A stretch of 64,000 nucleotides of DNA from UBA11524 sp963617205. GTDB lineage: Bacteria; Bacillota; Clostridia; Christensenellales; Aristaeellaceae. Each line of letters starts with the position of its first letter. The first letter of the stretch is position 1. Positions 16,604-24,887 of the stretch are shown in pieces. The stretch lies in the NCBI GenBank assembly GCA_963617205.1, contig CAVEOA010000008.1:1-64000 (forward strand), written 5' to 3'. The position numbers were made by a program, and so were the translations under genes. The notes beneath the pieces were generated by a model. That model did not search any database. It was not told where the DNA came from and was given only the letters and a program-made list of their open reading frames with translations.

Positions 16604-16637
16604 ATTCGCAGCAGGAAAGATTGCTGCGAATTTTTTT
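16604..16637 (+). terminator. Isolated intrinsic terminator
   Basis: A 10-bp stem ATTCGCAGCA/TGCTGCGAAT is followed by TTTTTTG. No gene precedes it within the 160 bases after the tRNA operon, so it may belong to lost sequence. Confidence 0.75.
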
Positions 16638-16705
16638 GTTCGTTTATCTGCTTTATCTCTGACCCAACCCGGATTCCCGCCATCGCCGCAGGTGTCGGCG
16701 CGGGT

Positions 16706-16987
16706 ATGGTCACCTTTGCTAACCGCTCAGGCGGATATTACAAAGCGCGGATTGTCAACCAGATCCCCTTTGAAAAGGTGCTCCGGGGCAATACGCACTG
16801 CGCTTTCTCTGTGAATTTCGGTTGTTTTCCGTTCTGGTATCAGGAGAATGTATCGGACATCACCGTCACCACATCCGGGACAGTAATCACCAATCCCGGC
16901 AGCATTTATTCCGAACCGCTGATTACCCTGACGGGCTCCGGGGACATCACGCTGATGGTGGGCACGACCATTGTGGAGCTGACTGAT
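16706..16987 (+). pseudogene. Phage distal-tail (Dit-like) protein fragment
   Basis: About 94 codons in one frame resemble the C-terminal half of a siphovirus distal tail protein: SGGYYKARIVNQIPFEKVL, then HCAFSVNFGCFPFWYQ, then ITNPGSIYSEPLITLTGSGD. The N-terminal half is missing. The frame runs into non-homologous sequence at about 16988, where an IS630 fragment begins on the other strand. It is therefore a prophage remnant truncated at both ends. No other tail, capsid or lysis gene is nearby. Confidence 0.65.
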
Positions 16988-16999
16988 ACTATTCCCAAT

Positions 17000-17398
17000 T
17001 TAAAACAGCTGCAAAATCCACTCACGCCCTGTGATGCTGCGAATGGTTTCGGGCGTAATAGACCTGATCGTGCAGCACAATCGATCGATCACTTTTTCGA
17101 GCGTCTGGAACACTTCATTGCGGAAGCCTCTGGTGCGAATTTCACGCCACACCTGCTCGATGGGGTTCATTTCGGGCGTGTAGGGCGGAATGTGAATCAA
17201 ATGGATGTTATCCGGCACAACCAGCGCACCGGATTTGTGCCATGCGGCGCCGTCGCAGACCAGAAGAATTTCTTCCTGCAATTCGCTTTGACATAATACC
17301 GCTCCCTCCAGTGTGATATGTACCCCCAATGCTAAGCGTCCGGGATTGAGGGAACATATTACCGGGGACGTTCCCGGGGGATACAGCGGGCAATCCAT
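17000..17398 (-). mobile_element. IS630-family transposase fragment (C-terminal part)
   Basis: The minus-strand frame carries the C-terminal DDE-domain blocks of IS630 transposases: VCDGAAWHKS (second catalytic Asp), PPYTPEMNPIEQVWREIRTR (with the final catalytic Glu in NPIEQVW) and a typical end. The N-terminal helix-turn-helix region and the first Asp are missing, since residues before about 17310 no longer look like transposase. It is thus a dead remnant inserted in, or recombined with, the phage tail fragment. I could not find a pair of terminal inverted repeats. Confidence 0.75.
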
Positions 17399-17426
17399 TT
17401 GCGGATTCCTTCATTCAGGGCAGATT

Positions 17427-17645
17427 TCAAACCCCTTTTCCGCCTTGTCCATTTTGTGCCGCCACGGTTTTCATGTTTTTATAAGCCCGTGCGGTGTATA
17501 CGAAATCCACTTCCGGATTCAAATCGCAGCGTTTCAGAAGCTCTCTGATAATGGAGATGCAGTCGTGGGCGGAATAACCGGTGCTTATGTATATGCCGAC
17601 GTCCTTTTTCAGCTCAAAATGCGTTCTTGACCGCATGCTCATCAT
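17427..17645 (-). other. Unidentified open frame in decayed region
   Basis: A 72-codon frame (with ISTGYSAHDCISIIRELLKR and VDFVYTARAYKNM) has coding-like composition, but no ribosome site and no family that I recognise. It may be the end of a larger gene lost upstream. The surrounding stretch 17400-17660 shows nothing else. Confidence 0.25.
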
Positions 17646-17660
17646 AGGAAAGGAACGGAT

Positions 17661-17696
17661 AAAACGGCGTGAATGTATGCCAATTCACGCCGTTTT
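17661..17696. terminator. Bidirectional hairpin terminator
   Basis: A perfect 14-bp stem AAAACGGCGTGAAT/ATTCACGCCGTTTT with an 8-base loop has A and T tails, so it can work in either direction. Confidence 0.7.
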
Positions 17697-17747
17697 CGTG
17701 TATTTCTACGCAGAATAACAGAATATATATAAATTTGCCCAAAACCC

Positions 17748-17774
17748 TTGACATTTTGCGGGGGGGGGTATAAT
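17748..17774 (+). promoter_or_regulatory. Promoter with a nine-G tract in its spacer
   Basis: A perfect TTGACA and a perfect TATAAT are 15 bases apart, and the spacer contains nine consecutive Gs (17760-17768). Gain of two Gs would give the optimal 17-base spacing. It lies about 190 bases upstream of the zinc-ribbon gene at 17962. Confidence 0.7.
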
Positions 17775-17804
17775 AAAATCAACAAATCACAAGGAAGTGT
17801 AAAT

Positions 17805-17897
17805 ATGCGAATCATTCCCGATATGGACAAGGAAACCATTAGTCGCAAAGTATCTCCGCATGAAGGGAACACCGCCGATTGTGAAGCGCACTTTTAA
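17805..17897 (+). CDS. Possible 30-residue leader or small protein
   Basis: ATG at 17805 is preceded by AAGGAAG at suitable spacing and lies 31 bases downstream of the TATAAT of the G-tract promoter. The 30 codons (MRIIPDMDKETISRK and so on) have no recognisable motif. It could be a leader peptide or the trimmed start of a lost gene. Confidence 0.35.
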   Translation: MRIIPDMDKETISRKVSPHEGNTADCEAHF

Positions 17898-17961
17898 GGA
17901 AGTTGCGCGGGAACATGAAGTAAATTAAACATTTACGAACAGTCAAGAGGAGGTTATAACC

Positions 17962-18480
17962 ATGCTCCAATGTCCGCACTGCCATGAATACTACTTTGGA
18001 ACGCCAACTGAGTGCCCTAAATGCCATAAAAAGTTGTTCCCATCCGAATCTCAAACGAAGTTGTTCCCATCCGAATCTCAAACGGATACGTCGAGCGAAA
18101 CTGACAAAGCAATAAGCATCAACAAATTTTTCTCGTTTTTTGAAAAGTTCCTTCAAAATCCCGGGAAGAAAATTCAATGGTTTGCTATTGTAGATTTTAT
18201 TGTTTCGATTGCTGCGGGCATTGTCTGCGCAGTCGTGCTTTCACGGGACAGACGGGGAGATTTTGACTTCTGGAAAGCAATACAGTATCTTATTGCGGGC
18301 ATTGCTGGCGGATATGTTACAGCTGTTATCGTTTATGCCTTGGGTTCTTTCATTGCGGATACCGCAGAGAACAAAGAAGTCCTTGCGCGTGTTGAAGCCC
18401 AATTAAAGCAAGTGAACCATCGTTTTGAAAAGGCAAGTGACCTCATTGAAGAACAAAACGCACGCGAGAATGACGAATAA
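17962..18480 (+). CDS. Zinc-ribbon membrane protein with C-terminal coiled coil
   Basis: The 172-residue protein starts with a zinc ribbon (CPHCHE and CPKCHK). A 9-residue unit KLFPSESQT duplicated head to tail follows, then a linker, two membrane helices (about residues 72-94 and 110-132) and a charged coiled coil to the end (VEAQLKQVNHRFEKASDLIEE). RBS AGGAGG is well placed. I know no function; the layout resembles the zinc-ribbon proteins of the kinase operon at 8729-9849. It stands alone in a decayed region and is driven from the G-tract promoter, which suggests variable expression of a membrane-associated accessory protein. Confidence 0.72.
   Translation: MLQCPHCHEYYFGTPTECPKCHKKLFPSESQTKLFPSESQTDTSSETDKAISINKFFSFFEKFLQNPGKKIQWFAIVDFIVSIAAGIVCAVVLSRDRRGDFDFWKAIQYLIAGIAGGYVTAVIVYALGSFIADTAENKEVLARVEAQLKQVNHRFEKASDLIEEQNARENDE
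18031..18084 (+). repeat. Exact 27-bp tandem duplication within the zinc-ribbon gene
   Basis: Two adjacent identical 27-base units encode KLFPSESQT twice in frame. Exact identity implies a recent duplication or ongoing copy-number change. Confidence 0.9.
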
Positions 18481-18651
18481 TAAGCTTGCGGTCCCCGCTT
18501 CCCACCTCGGGCGGCGGGGAATTTTATGACCTGCCGGAGGTTTTGCGCGAGGCGTTCCAAGGCAGCACTGCACAATTCGGCGACGGCGTTGAACGTGCCT
18601 TCTGCGCCATCTGAAGGCGCTGCCCCAAAACACTTTTTCCGATTAGAAAAC

Positions 18652-18695
18652 GGCACGGATATCGACCAAGCTGGTTGAATATCCGTGCCATTTTT
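18652..18695 (+). terminator. Terminator downstream of the zinc-ribbon gene
   Basis: An 11-bp stem GGCACGGATAT/ATATCCGTGCC is followed by A and five Ts. The 170 bases between the 18480 stop and this hairpin hold a possible 35-codon gene scrap (DLPEVLREAFQGSTAQF) of unknown origin. Confidence 0.85.
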
Positions 18696-18759
18696 GATGG
18701 GGCGCATCGTTCAATTGGGAGATTCCTGCTGATTTGAGACGGTGGTTGTTCTGTTTGCC

Positions 18760-20127
18760 TTATTCCCCGGCGAGCTTAATCAGCGCGGCGGCGTAAATCT
18801 TCATCGCCTTGAGCATCTGCTTGAGATCGATGAACTCATTCGCCTGATGCGCCAAATCCTCATCCTCCGGGAACGCCGCGCCGAACGCAACGCCCTGCTT
18901 GAGCACCTTCGCATACGTGCCGCCGCCGGTGGCCTGCGCCTCCGCGTGCTGACCCGTCACCTCGGTGTAGGCATCGAGCAGCGACCGCACGAGCTTGCTG
19001 TCCGCAGGCACATGATGCGGCTGCGTGAGGTCAACCGTGTCGGCGGTGAAGCCGGGCAGATGCGCTGCAATCTGCTTCGTGAGCGCGTTCAAATCCGCCG
19101 TCACAGGGCAGCGCAGGTCAAGTGACGCCGTCACCCTGCCATCCGCGATATGAAGGATGCCCATGTTGCATGTCAGCTCGCCGGACACATCGTCCCTGCA
19201 CGCGCAGCCCAGCGATGCGCCGTCATGCTCCATGCCGACCGCATCCGCGAGCGTCCGCAGGGCACCCTGCACGCCCAGTGCACGCAGGAGCAGCAGCATC
19301 ATGCCGATGGCGTTGCGGCGCCCCTCGGGATACGCGCTGTGTCCGGGAATGCCCTCGGCGGACAGCCAGACGCCGTCAGCAGTGACCTCCGCCGTGTACG
19401 GCAGACCCGTCTTTTCGGCATACGCCGCGACCTTGTCCGCAATCTCCTGACCGCCGCGCACAAGCGCCTTTGATTCGCCCGGAATGACGTTCAGGCGCTC
19501 GCCTGTCCACATCGAAACGACCTGCAAGCCCTCGCTGCTCAGCGGTGCGGAGTAGAAGCCGTGAATCATGCCCTTCTCGGTGTTGATGAGCGGGAAGGAC
19601 GCGTCGGGCGAGAAGCCGACCTCCGGCATCTCGGTGTGGGCGCAGTAATACGCCATGTCGTCCCAGCCGGATTCCTCGTCACAGCCGAGAATCAGCCGGA
19701 TGGACTTCTTCATCGGGATGCCGCATGCGCGGATGGCGTTCATGGCGTACAGCGACGCGAGCGCCGGACCCTTGTCATCGCTCGTGCCGCGCGCATAGAT
19801 GCAGCTGCCCTTGCGCGTCGCGGTAAACGGCGGCGTCGCCCAGTTGTCGCCCGCAGGGACGACGTCGAGATGCCCCAGCACGGCAATCGTCTCGTCCGTT
19901 TCGCCCTTCATCGTGATATCGCACGCATAGCCGTCAAAATTGCGCGTTTCATAGCCAAGGCGCTGCGCGTCCGCAACCGCCATATCCAGCATTTTGCGAA
20001 CCTCTGTGCCGAACGGCGCGTCAGGCGCGGGCGCATCCTTCACCGATGCGACCTCCACCCAGCGCGACAGCTGTGCGGCGTACTCCTCAATATGCTCCTC
20101 CAGATAGGCAAATACCTTGTCGTACAT
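18760..20127 (-). CDS. pepV: PepV/Sapep-type metallo-dipeptidase (M20 family)
   Basis: This cytoplasmic dinuclear metal peptidase cleaves dipeptides. The M20 motifs are intact: VLGHLDVVPAG (metal His and catalytic Asp), RGTSDDKGP (bridging Asp), and LGCDEESGWDD (catalytic Glu and metal Glu). A terminal His motif YAKVLKQGVAFG follows. Length (455 residues) fits PepV. An ATG at 20133 lies too close to the GGAGG, so I prefer the second ATG at 20127, 7-9 bases away. A small gene of unknown function lies upstream and the two probably share the promoter at 20469-20497. Confidence 0.93.
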   Translation of the reverse strand: MYDKVFAYLEEHIEEYAAQLSRWVEVASVKDAPAPDAPFGTEVRKMLDMAVADAQRLGYETRNFDGYACDITMKGETDETIAVLGHLDVVPAGDNWATPPFTATRKGSCIYARGTSDDKGPALASLYAMNAIRACGIPMKKSIRLILGCDEESGWDDMAYYCAHTEMPEVGFSPDASFPLINTEKGMIHGFYSAPLSSEGLQVVSMWTGERLNVIPGESKALVRGGQEIADKVAAYAEKTGLPYTAEVTADGVWLSAEGIPGHSAYPEGRRNAIGMMLLLLRALGVQGALRTLADAVGMEHDGASLGCACRDDVSGELTCNMGILHIADGRVTASLDLRCPVTADLNALTKQIAAHLPGFTADTVDLTQPHHVPADSKLVRSLLDAYTEVTGQHAEAQATGGGTYAKVLKQGVAFGAAFPEDEDLAHQANEFIDLKQMLKAMKIYAAALIKLAGE

Positions 20128-20142
20128 ATTCATGCTCCTCCG

Positions 20143-20436
20143 TCAAAATGCATTGCGCGGGTCTTTCGAGCGGCGTTTCTTCGCCTCGGGGTCAATCAGC
20201 TCAATCTCCATGCGTTCAAAATTGACCGGTTCCAGAAACGCATCAGGCAGAAACCGCGTCTGCGAAAATTCTTCCCACTCCCGCTGATTTTTATCCAGCC
20301 ACAGGGGGCGCGACAGATCAAGCTGCCGACATGCCTCATCCAGCGCGTCATGCGGATTGCTGTGCGTGCACGGCTGCACGGTTTGGCGGTCAATGCGATG
20401 ATGACGGATGATGCGAACCCATAAGGCAGTCGCCAT
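20143..20436 (-). CDS. Conserved-looking small protein of unknown function upstream of pepV
   Basis: The 97-residue protein begins MATALWVRIIRHHRIDRQTV and is rich in charged residues. It has no membrane segment, signal or metal motif. The start is fixed by GGAGGG 7-8 bases before the ATG at 20436. It is 15 bases upstream of pepV and thus cotranscribed. I do not recognise it; its size and context suggest a small cytoplasmic accessory protein of the peptidase unit, which is only an inference. Confidence 0.65.
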   Translation of the reverse strand: MATALWVRIIRHHRIDRQTVQPCTHSNPHDALDEACRQLDLSRPLWLDKNQREWEEFSQTRFLPDAFLEPVNFERMEIELIDPEAKKRRSKDPRNAF

Positions 20437-20468
20437 GGTTGTCCCTCCCCTTTTGGTTAGTCGCATTT

Positions 20469-20497
20469 ATTATGCCACGAATTCCTTTTCCATGCAA
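20469..20497 (-). promoter_or_regulatory. Promoter of the small gene-pepV unit
   Basis: On the minus strand TTGCAT and CATAAT are 17 bases apart, about 30 bases before the start codon at 20436. Confidence 0.6.
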
Positions 20498-20527
20498 GGG
20501 CAGCGAGAAAAAAAGCGCTTTATTTCC

Positions 20528-20556
20528 TTGACATGACCTGCTGGTTGCGGTATCAT
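20528..20556 (+). promoter_or_regulatory. metF promoter
   Basis: A perfect TTGACA is followed after 17 bases by TATCAT, about 60 bases before the metF start. It is the only clear promoter before the run of genes that ends at 30148. Confidence 0.85.
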
Positions 20557-20615
20557 AAAAAGTGGCATTTTTTCGGTTGAAATCCGGAGGAATCCGCCCG
20601 AAGGAGAACATCATC

Positions 20616-21482
20616 ATGCGCATTTCAACCATCCTGAACACGAGGGAAATCACGCTGTCCTGCGAGGTTTTTCCGCCCAAGCGCTTTGACGGCATCGCAC
20701 AGGCGTCCACCGTCGCGCAGGAAATCGCCGATCTGCATCCGTCCTTCATGTCCGTGACATACGGCGCGGCCGGCAGCACGCCGGGGCATACCATCGCCAT
20801 CGCGAAGGCGGTCGCGGAGAAGAACGTCGCGCCGCTGTGCCACCTGACGTGCGTGCAGTCGACAAGGGCGCACGTGCAGGAGGTTCTCGGCGACATGAAG
20901 GCGGCGGGCATGGAGAATGTGCTGGCGCTGCGCGGCGATTTGCCAAAGGAGGGCGAGGTCTGCCATGACTTCCGCTATGCCGCCGAGCTGATTGAGTTCA
21001 TCCACGCGCAGGGCGATTTCTGCGTCGGCGCGGCATGCTATCCGGAGGGGCACCCCGAAAGCGGCAGCCGCGCAAAGGATCTCGATTACCTTCGCCGCAA
21101 GGTCGATGCAGGCGTTGACTTCCTGACGACGCAGATGTTCTTCGACAACGGGATTCTCTATAATTTCCTGTACCGGATGCAGCGTGCCGGCATTCATGTG
21201 CCCGTCTGCGCCGGCATCATGCCGATTTGCGATGCGCGGCAGGTTTCACGCGCCGTCAAGCTGTCCGGCTCCATCATGCCGCCGCGCTTTGCCGCGATTG
21301 CCGACCGCTTTGCGGAGGATCCGCAGGCGATGACGCAGGCAGGCATTGCCTTTGCGACGGAGCAGATTGTCGACCTCCTTGCAAACGGCGTCGGACATAT
21401 TCACCTGTACACAATGAACAAGCCGTGGATTGCACGGGCGATTGTCAGCAATCTTTCCTCGATACTGCATCTTGATGCATGA
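20616..21482 (+). CDS. metF: Methylenetetrahydrofolate reductase
   Basis: This enzyme reduces 5,10-methylene-THF to 5-methyl-THF for methionine synthesis or the acetyl-CoA pathway. The 288 residues form a flavin-binding TIM barrel. Visible signatures are CEVFPPKRFDG at the N-terminus (catalytic Glu), SVTYGAAGS, ALRGDLPKEG, TTQMFFDN and PVCAGIMPI. AAGGAG at 20601 precedes the ATG at 20616. parA starts 9 bases after the stop, an unusual neighbour for metF, but spacing shows a shared transcript. No MetV partner or riboswitch is visible. Confidence 0.95.
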   Translation: MRISTILNTREITLSCEVFPPKRFDGIAQASTVAQEIADLHPSFMSVTYGAAGSTPGHTIAIAKAVAEKNVAPLCHLTCVQSTRAHVQEVLGDMKAAGMENVLALRGDLPKEGEVCHDFRYAAELIEFIHAQGDFCVGAACYPEGHPESGSRAKDLDYLRRKVDAGVDFLTTQMFFDNGILYNFLYRMQRAGIHVPVCAGIMPICDARQVSRAVKLSGSIMPPRFAAIADRFAEDPQAMTQAGIAFATEQIVDLLANGVGHIHLYTMNKPWIARAIVSNLSSILHLDA

Positions 21483-21491
21483 GGTGATCGT

Positions 21492-22274
21492 ATGGCGAAA
21501 ATCATTTCGATTATCAATCAAAAGGGCGGCGTCGGCAAAACAACCACCGCCGTGAACCTTTCCGCGCTGCTGGGGGCGATGGGGCAGAAGGTGCTGATGC
21601 TCGACCTTGACCCGCAGGCGAACACCACTTCCGGTCTGGGCATGACGGCGGAAGGCGGCAGCATCTACGAGGTGCTGATGGGGCGCATGAAGCTCGCCGA
21701 TGCCGTTCAGCAGACGAAATATGAAAATCTGTCCATTGTTTGCAGCGACGTCCGGCTGGCCAATGCCGAGCTGGAGCTGGTTGATGTGGACAAGCGCGAA
21801 TTTCGCCTGAAGACCGCCGTGCAGACCATTCAGCGGTCGTATGACTTCATCCTGATTGACTGCCCGCCGTCGCTGGGGCTGCTGACCGTCAACGCGCTGG
21901 GCGCATCGGACAGCGTGCTCATCCCGATTCAGTGCGAATACTACGCGCTGGAAGGCGTCGCGAGCCTGATGAATACCATCGCGCGCGTCAAGAAGACCAT
22001 CAATCCGCATCTGGACATTGAGGGCATTCTCCTGACGATGCTTGACGGGCGCACGAACCTCGGCCTGCAGGTCGTGGATGAGGTGAAGAAGCATTTCAAG
22101 AAGCAGGTGTACGCCACGGTCATTCCGCGCAGCGTCCGCCTCGGCGAAGCGCCGTCCCACGGCGAACCGATTCACGTATACGACAGGCGCAGCGCCGGAT
22201 GCACCGCGTATGTCAATCTGGCGAAGGAAGTGCTCCAGCGCAACCATCTGCCGGTTAAGGAATTTAAATTATAA
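21492..22274 (+). CDS. parA: ParA/Soj chromosome-partitioning ATPase
   Basis: This Walker-type ATPase binds DNA non-specifically and, with ParB, moves chromosome origins apart. The 260 residues show the deviant Walker A KGGVGKTTTA (residues about 11-20), LDLDPQANTT, the Walker B region FILIDCPPSLG and the C-terminal PRSVRLGEAPSHG typical of chromosomal Soj. parB follows 138 bases downstream. No parS site (TGTTTCACGTGAAACA type) was seen in the window, and the usual neighbours (gidB, dnaA) are absent. Confidence 0.95.
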   Translation: MAKIISIINQKGGVGKTTTAVNLSALLGAMGQKVLMLDLDPQANTTSGLGMTAEGGSIYEVLMGRMKLADAVQQTKYENLSIVCSDVRLANAELELVDVDKREFRLKTAVQTIQRSYDFILIDCPPSLGLLTVNALGASDSVLIPIQCEYYALEGVASLMNTIARVKKTINPHLDIEGILLTMLDGRTNLGLQVVDEVKKHFKKQVYATVIPRSVRLGEAPSHGEPIHVYDRRSAGCTAYVNLAKEVLQRNHLPVKEFKL

Positions 22275-22412
22275 CCCCTCTTCCAATCCAAAGCATCTTC
22301 TTTTACGAGCAAACCGGGGGTTAAGGGGCAATGCTCGATTCGCAGCGTGAAACCCATGCTCAAGGGAAGTACAACGGGTGAAAAAGAGTCAAGACAAAGG
22401 GAGACGAACGCA

Positions 22413-23285
22413 ATGCCCAAAAAGACACATGGATTGGCACGAGGGCTGGATATCCTGCTTCCGGACAGCGATTTGACCGCATCAGGCGGCACGCAGGAAA
22501 TTTCCGTGGGCGATATTGACCCGAATCCCGATCAACCCAGGCGCACCTTCTCGGAGGAAAGCATCGCTCAGCTTGCGCAGTCGATCCGCGAGCAGGGGCT
22601 GCTTCAGCCGATTCTTGTGGTGCCGATGAACGGCGGACGCTACCGCATTGTCGCCGGCGAACGCCGCTGGCGCGCCGCACGGATGGCTGGGCTGGACACC
22701 GTGCCGTGCATGATCCGCGAAATGGACGTGCCGACGCAGATGGAAATCGCGCTAGTGGAGAATCTGCAGCGCGAGGACCTGAACCCCATCGAGGTCGCGC
22801 AGGGCATTCAGACGCTCATGCGTCAGTGCGGCTATACGCAGGAAACCGTTGCTGCGCGCCTGTGCAAGAGCCGTCCGGCGGTGGCGAACCTGCTCCGCCT
22901 GCTGTCCCTGCCGGAGGAAATCATCAGCATGGTGCAGCAGAACACGCTCAGCGCCGGTCATGCCCGCGTGCTTGCCGGCGTCGATTCGGATGACCTGAAG
23001 CTCTCGCTCGCCCGACAGACGATTGCGAATGACTGGAGCGTCCGTCAGCTGGAAAACGCCGTGTCGCTGATGAAGAAGAGCAACACGCCGCTGCCCGAGA
23101 CGAAGAAGAAGTCCTCTGCGCTGCCTGCGGAGCTGACGGAGCTGGAGACCTTCTGCCGCGAGACGTTCGGCGTGCGCACGACGATCACCGGAAATCAGAA
23201 GAAGGGCAAAATCACGCTGCAATATTATTCTGCCGAGGAGCTGGAGCAGGTCTATGAGCTGCTGCATCAGCTCAAGCAGGAATAA
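22413..23285 (+). CDS. parB: ParB/Spo0J chromosome-partitioning protein
   Basis: ParB loads at parS and spreads as a CTP-dependent clamp. The 290 residues begin GLARGLDILLP. They carry the CTP-binding ParB/Srx fold with NPDQPRRTFSEES, GERRWRAARMAG and LVENLQREDLNPIEVAQ, then the helix-turn-helix QETVAARLCKSRPAVAN and a C-terminal dimerisation region. The ATG at 22413 is set by GGGAG upstream; earlier in-frame codons give a tail unlike the family. The 138-base gap after parA has a possible weak inverted repeat (TAACCCC and GGGGGTTA) but no clear promoter. Confidence 0.95.
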   Translation: MPKKTHGLARGLDILLPDSDLTASGGTQEISVGDIDPNPDQPRRTFSEESIAQLAQSIREQGLLQPILVVPMNGGRYRIVAGERRWRAARMAGLDTVPCMIREMDVPTQMEIALVENLQREDLNPIEVAQGIQTLMRQCGYTQETVAARLCKSRPAVANLLRLLSLPEEIISMVQQNTLSAGHARVLAGVDSDDLKLSLARQTIANDWSVRQLENAVSLMKKSNTPLPETKKKSSALPAELTELETFCRETFGVRTTITGNQKKGKITLQYYSAEELEQVYELLHQLKQE

Positions 23286-23307
23286 CGCTTCGTTGGAGGA
23301 ATGCCGT

Positions 23308-24012
23308 ATGTCAAGGCAGACGCTTCCGGACATGCCCCGCTGGGACGGTCCGCTCTCTCATCCGTTCTACAGCCATGTCGTCAAGCGCGTCATTGACTTT
23401 GTGCTGGCGCTGCTGCTGCTCATTCCCGGCTGCATCATCATGCTGCCGCTCGCAATCTGGGTCAAGCTGGACAGCCCCGGACCTGTGCTGTACAAGGCTG
23501 TCCGCGGCGGCTATCACAATCAGCCCTTCCTGATTTACAAGTTTCGCTCGATGGTCGTCGGCGCGGACAAGTCCGGCGGCTGCACGGCGCTCAACGACAG
23601 CCGCGTCACGCGTGCCGGCAAAATCATGCGCCGCCTGAAGCTCGATGAGCTGCCGCAGCTTTTCAACATTCTGAAGGGCGACATGTCCTTCATCGGTCCC
23701 CGCCCTGAGCTACTGCTGTACACGACCCGGTACACCAAGGAGCAGGAGTGCATCCTGTGGGTGCGCCCCGGCATTTCCGACCGCTCATCCATTGTGTACA
23801 TTGCGCAGGATGAGATTGTCGGCACGGAAAATCCGGTAGAAAACTTCGAGAAGTACATCCTGCCGGAGAAGAACCGTCTCCGCGTTGAATATGCGCTGCA
23901 CCAGTCCTTTGCGCTCGATGTCTCGCTGTTCTTCGAGACCATCGGCGGTGTGTTCGGCAAGGCAAAGCGGATGGCGGACGAAAAGCATGAGCAGAAGGAG
24001 GCGCAGTCATGA
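23308..24012 (+). CDS. Undecaprenyl-phosphate sugar-1-phosphate transferase (PglC/WcaJ family)
   Basis: This membrane enzyme starts a surface glycan by moving a sugar-1-phosphate from a UDP-sugar to the lipid carrier. The 234 residues have one N-terminal hydrophobic re-entrant helix (VIDFVLALLLLIPGC), then the family core YKFRSMVVGAD, LKLDELPQLFNILKGDMSF and IGPRPE with the catalytic Asp-Glu (DE of LDELPQ), and a PGISDRSSI block. GGAGGA lies 7 bases before ATG 23308. The next gene overlaps by 4 bases, linking it with the transketolase pair and licD as a glycan cluster. Confidence 0.9.
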   Translation: MSRQTLPDMPRWDGPLSHPFYSHVVKRVIDFVLALLLLIPGCIIMLPLAIWVKLDSPGPVLYKAVRGGYHNQPFLIYKFRSMVVGADKSGGCTALNDSRVTRAGKIMRRLKLDELPQLFNILKGDMSFIGPRPELLLYTTRYTKEQECILWVRPGISDRSSIVYIAQDEIVGTENPVENFEKYILPEKNRLRVEYALHQSFALDVSLFFETIGGVFGKAKRMADEKHEQKEAQS

Positions 24013-24887
24013 GTGCACCCTATACCGAAAAGACGCACGCCGCGTTTCATGGTCAGGCAATCGACACCTCTGACCCTAAGACGCTGGCGTGGTTGATTCG
24101 CCGCCATGGGCTGGAGATGACCCACATCAGCCGGGGCAGCCACATCGGCGCGATTTTCTCCGTTGCCGAAATCATGGCGGTGCTCTATACGCGGATTTTG
24201 CACGTTGACCCGAAAAATCCGCAGATGGCGGATCGCGACCGGCTGATTTTATCCAAGGGACATGCCGGTGCGGCGGTTTATGCGGCGCTGGCGGAACGCG
24301 GCTTTTTTCCGGTGGAGGAGCTTTCCACGCATTACGCCAACGGTTCGCGCCTGTCCGGGCATGTGAGCCATAAGGGCGTGCCGGGCGTGGAGTTTTCCAC
24401 CGGTTCTTTAGGTCATGGGCTGAGCGTCGCAGCCGGCATGGCGCTCGGCGGCAAGAAGGATAACACGCCGTGGCGTGTATACTGCATCCTCGGCGACGGC
24501 GAGTGCGATGAGGGCGCCGTCTGGGAGGCGATGCTTCAGGCGCACCAGTTCAAGCTCGACAACCTTGTCGCCATCGTCGATCACAACCGTATGCAGAGCC
24601 TTGATTTCTGCGAAAACACGCTCGCACTGGAGCCGTTTGCGGACAAGTGGCGCGCATTCGGCTGGAACGTGCTCGAAATCGACGGCAACGATACCGATGC
24701 TGTCGAAAAGGCGCTTCGTCAGGCGCAGGGCAACCTCGGCAGCGGTCGTCCGACCGTTGTCATTGCCGTGACGACAAAGGGCAAGGGCGTTTCCTTTATG
24801 GAGAACAACATCCTGTGGCACTATCGCACGCCGCAGGGCGAGGAATACGATGCCGCACTGGCGGAACTGGAGGCGCAGCGGCCATGA
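24009..24887 (+). CDS. Transketolase, N-terminal (TPP-binding) subunit
   Basis: The 292-residue chain is the first half of a split transketolase. It holds the thiamine-diphosphate motif GDGECDEG (GDG-x-NDN type) with DHNRMQ, the substrate-site histidines in SKGHAG, and STGSLGHGLSVA. The second half is the next gene, overlapping by 4 bases. Split transketolases in surface-polysaccharide clusters are thought to make special sugars, not to serve the pentose phosphate route. Here the pair sits between a sugar-phosphate transferase and licD, so I infer that role. Confidence 0.92.
   Translation: MSAPYTEKTHAAFHGQAIDTSDPKTLAWLIRRHGLEMTHISRGSHIGAIFSVAEIMAVLYTRILHVDPKNPQMADRDRLILSKGHAGAAVYAALAERGFFPVEELSTHYANGSRLSGHVSHKGVPGVEFSTGSLGHGLSVAAGMALGGKKDNTPWRVYCILGDGECDEGAVWEAMLQAHQFKLDNLVAIVDHNRMQSLDFCENTLALEPFADKWRAFGWNVLEIDGNDTDAVEKALRQAQGNLGSGRPTVVIAVTTKGKGVSFMENNILWHYRTPQGEEYDAALAELEAQRP

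Noticed and set aside
18513..18615. Gene scrap reading DLPEVLREAFQGSTAQF
   Set aside because: It is too short, has no start or ribosome site and no family match, so it is mentioned only with the terminator at 18652.
20500..23300. parS site near parAB
   Set aside because: No copy or close variant of TGTTTCACGTGAAACA was seen here or elsewhere in the window.
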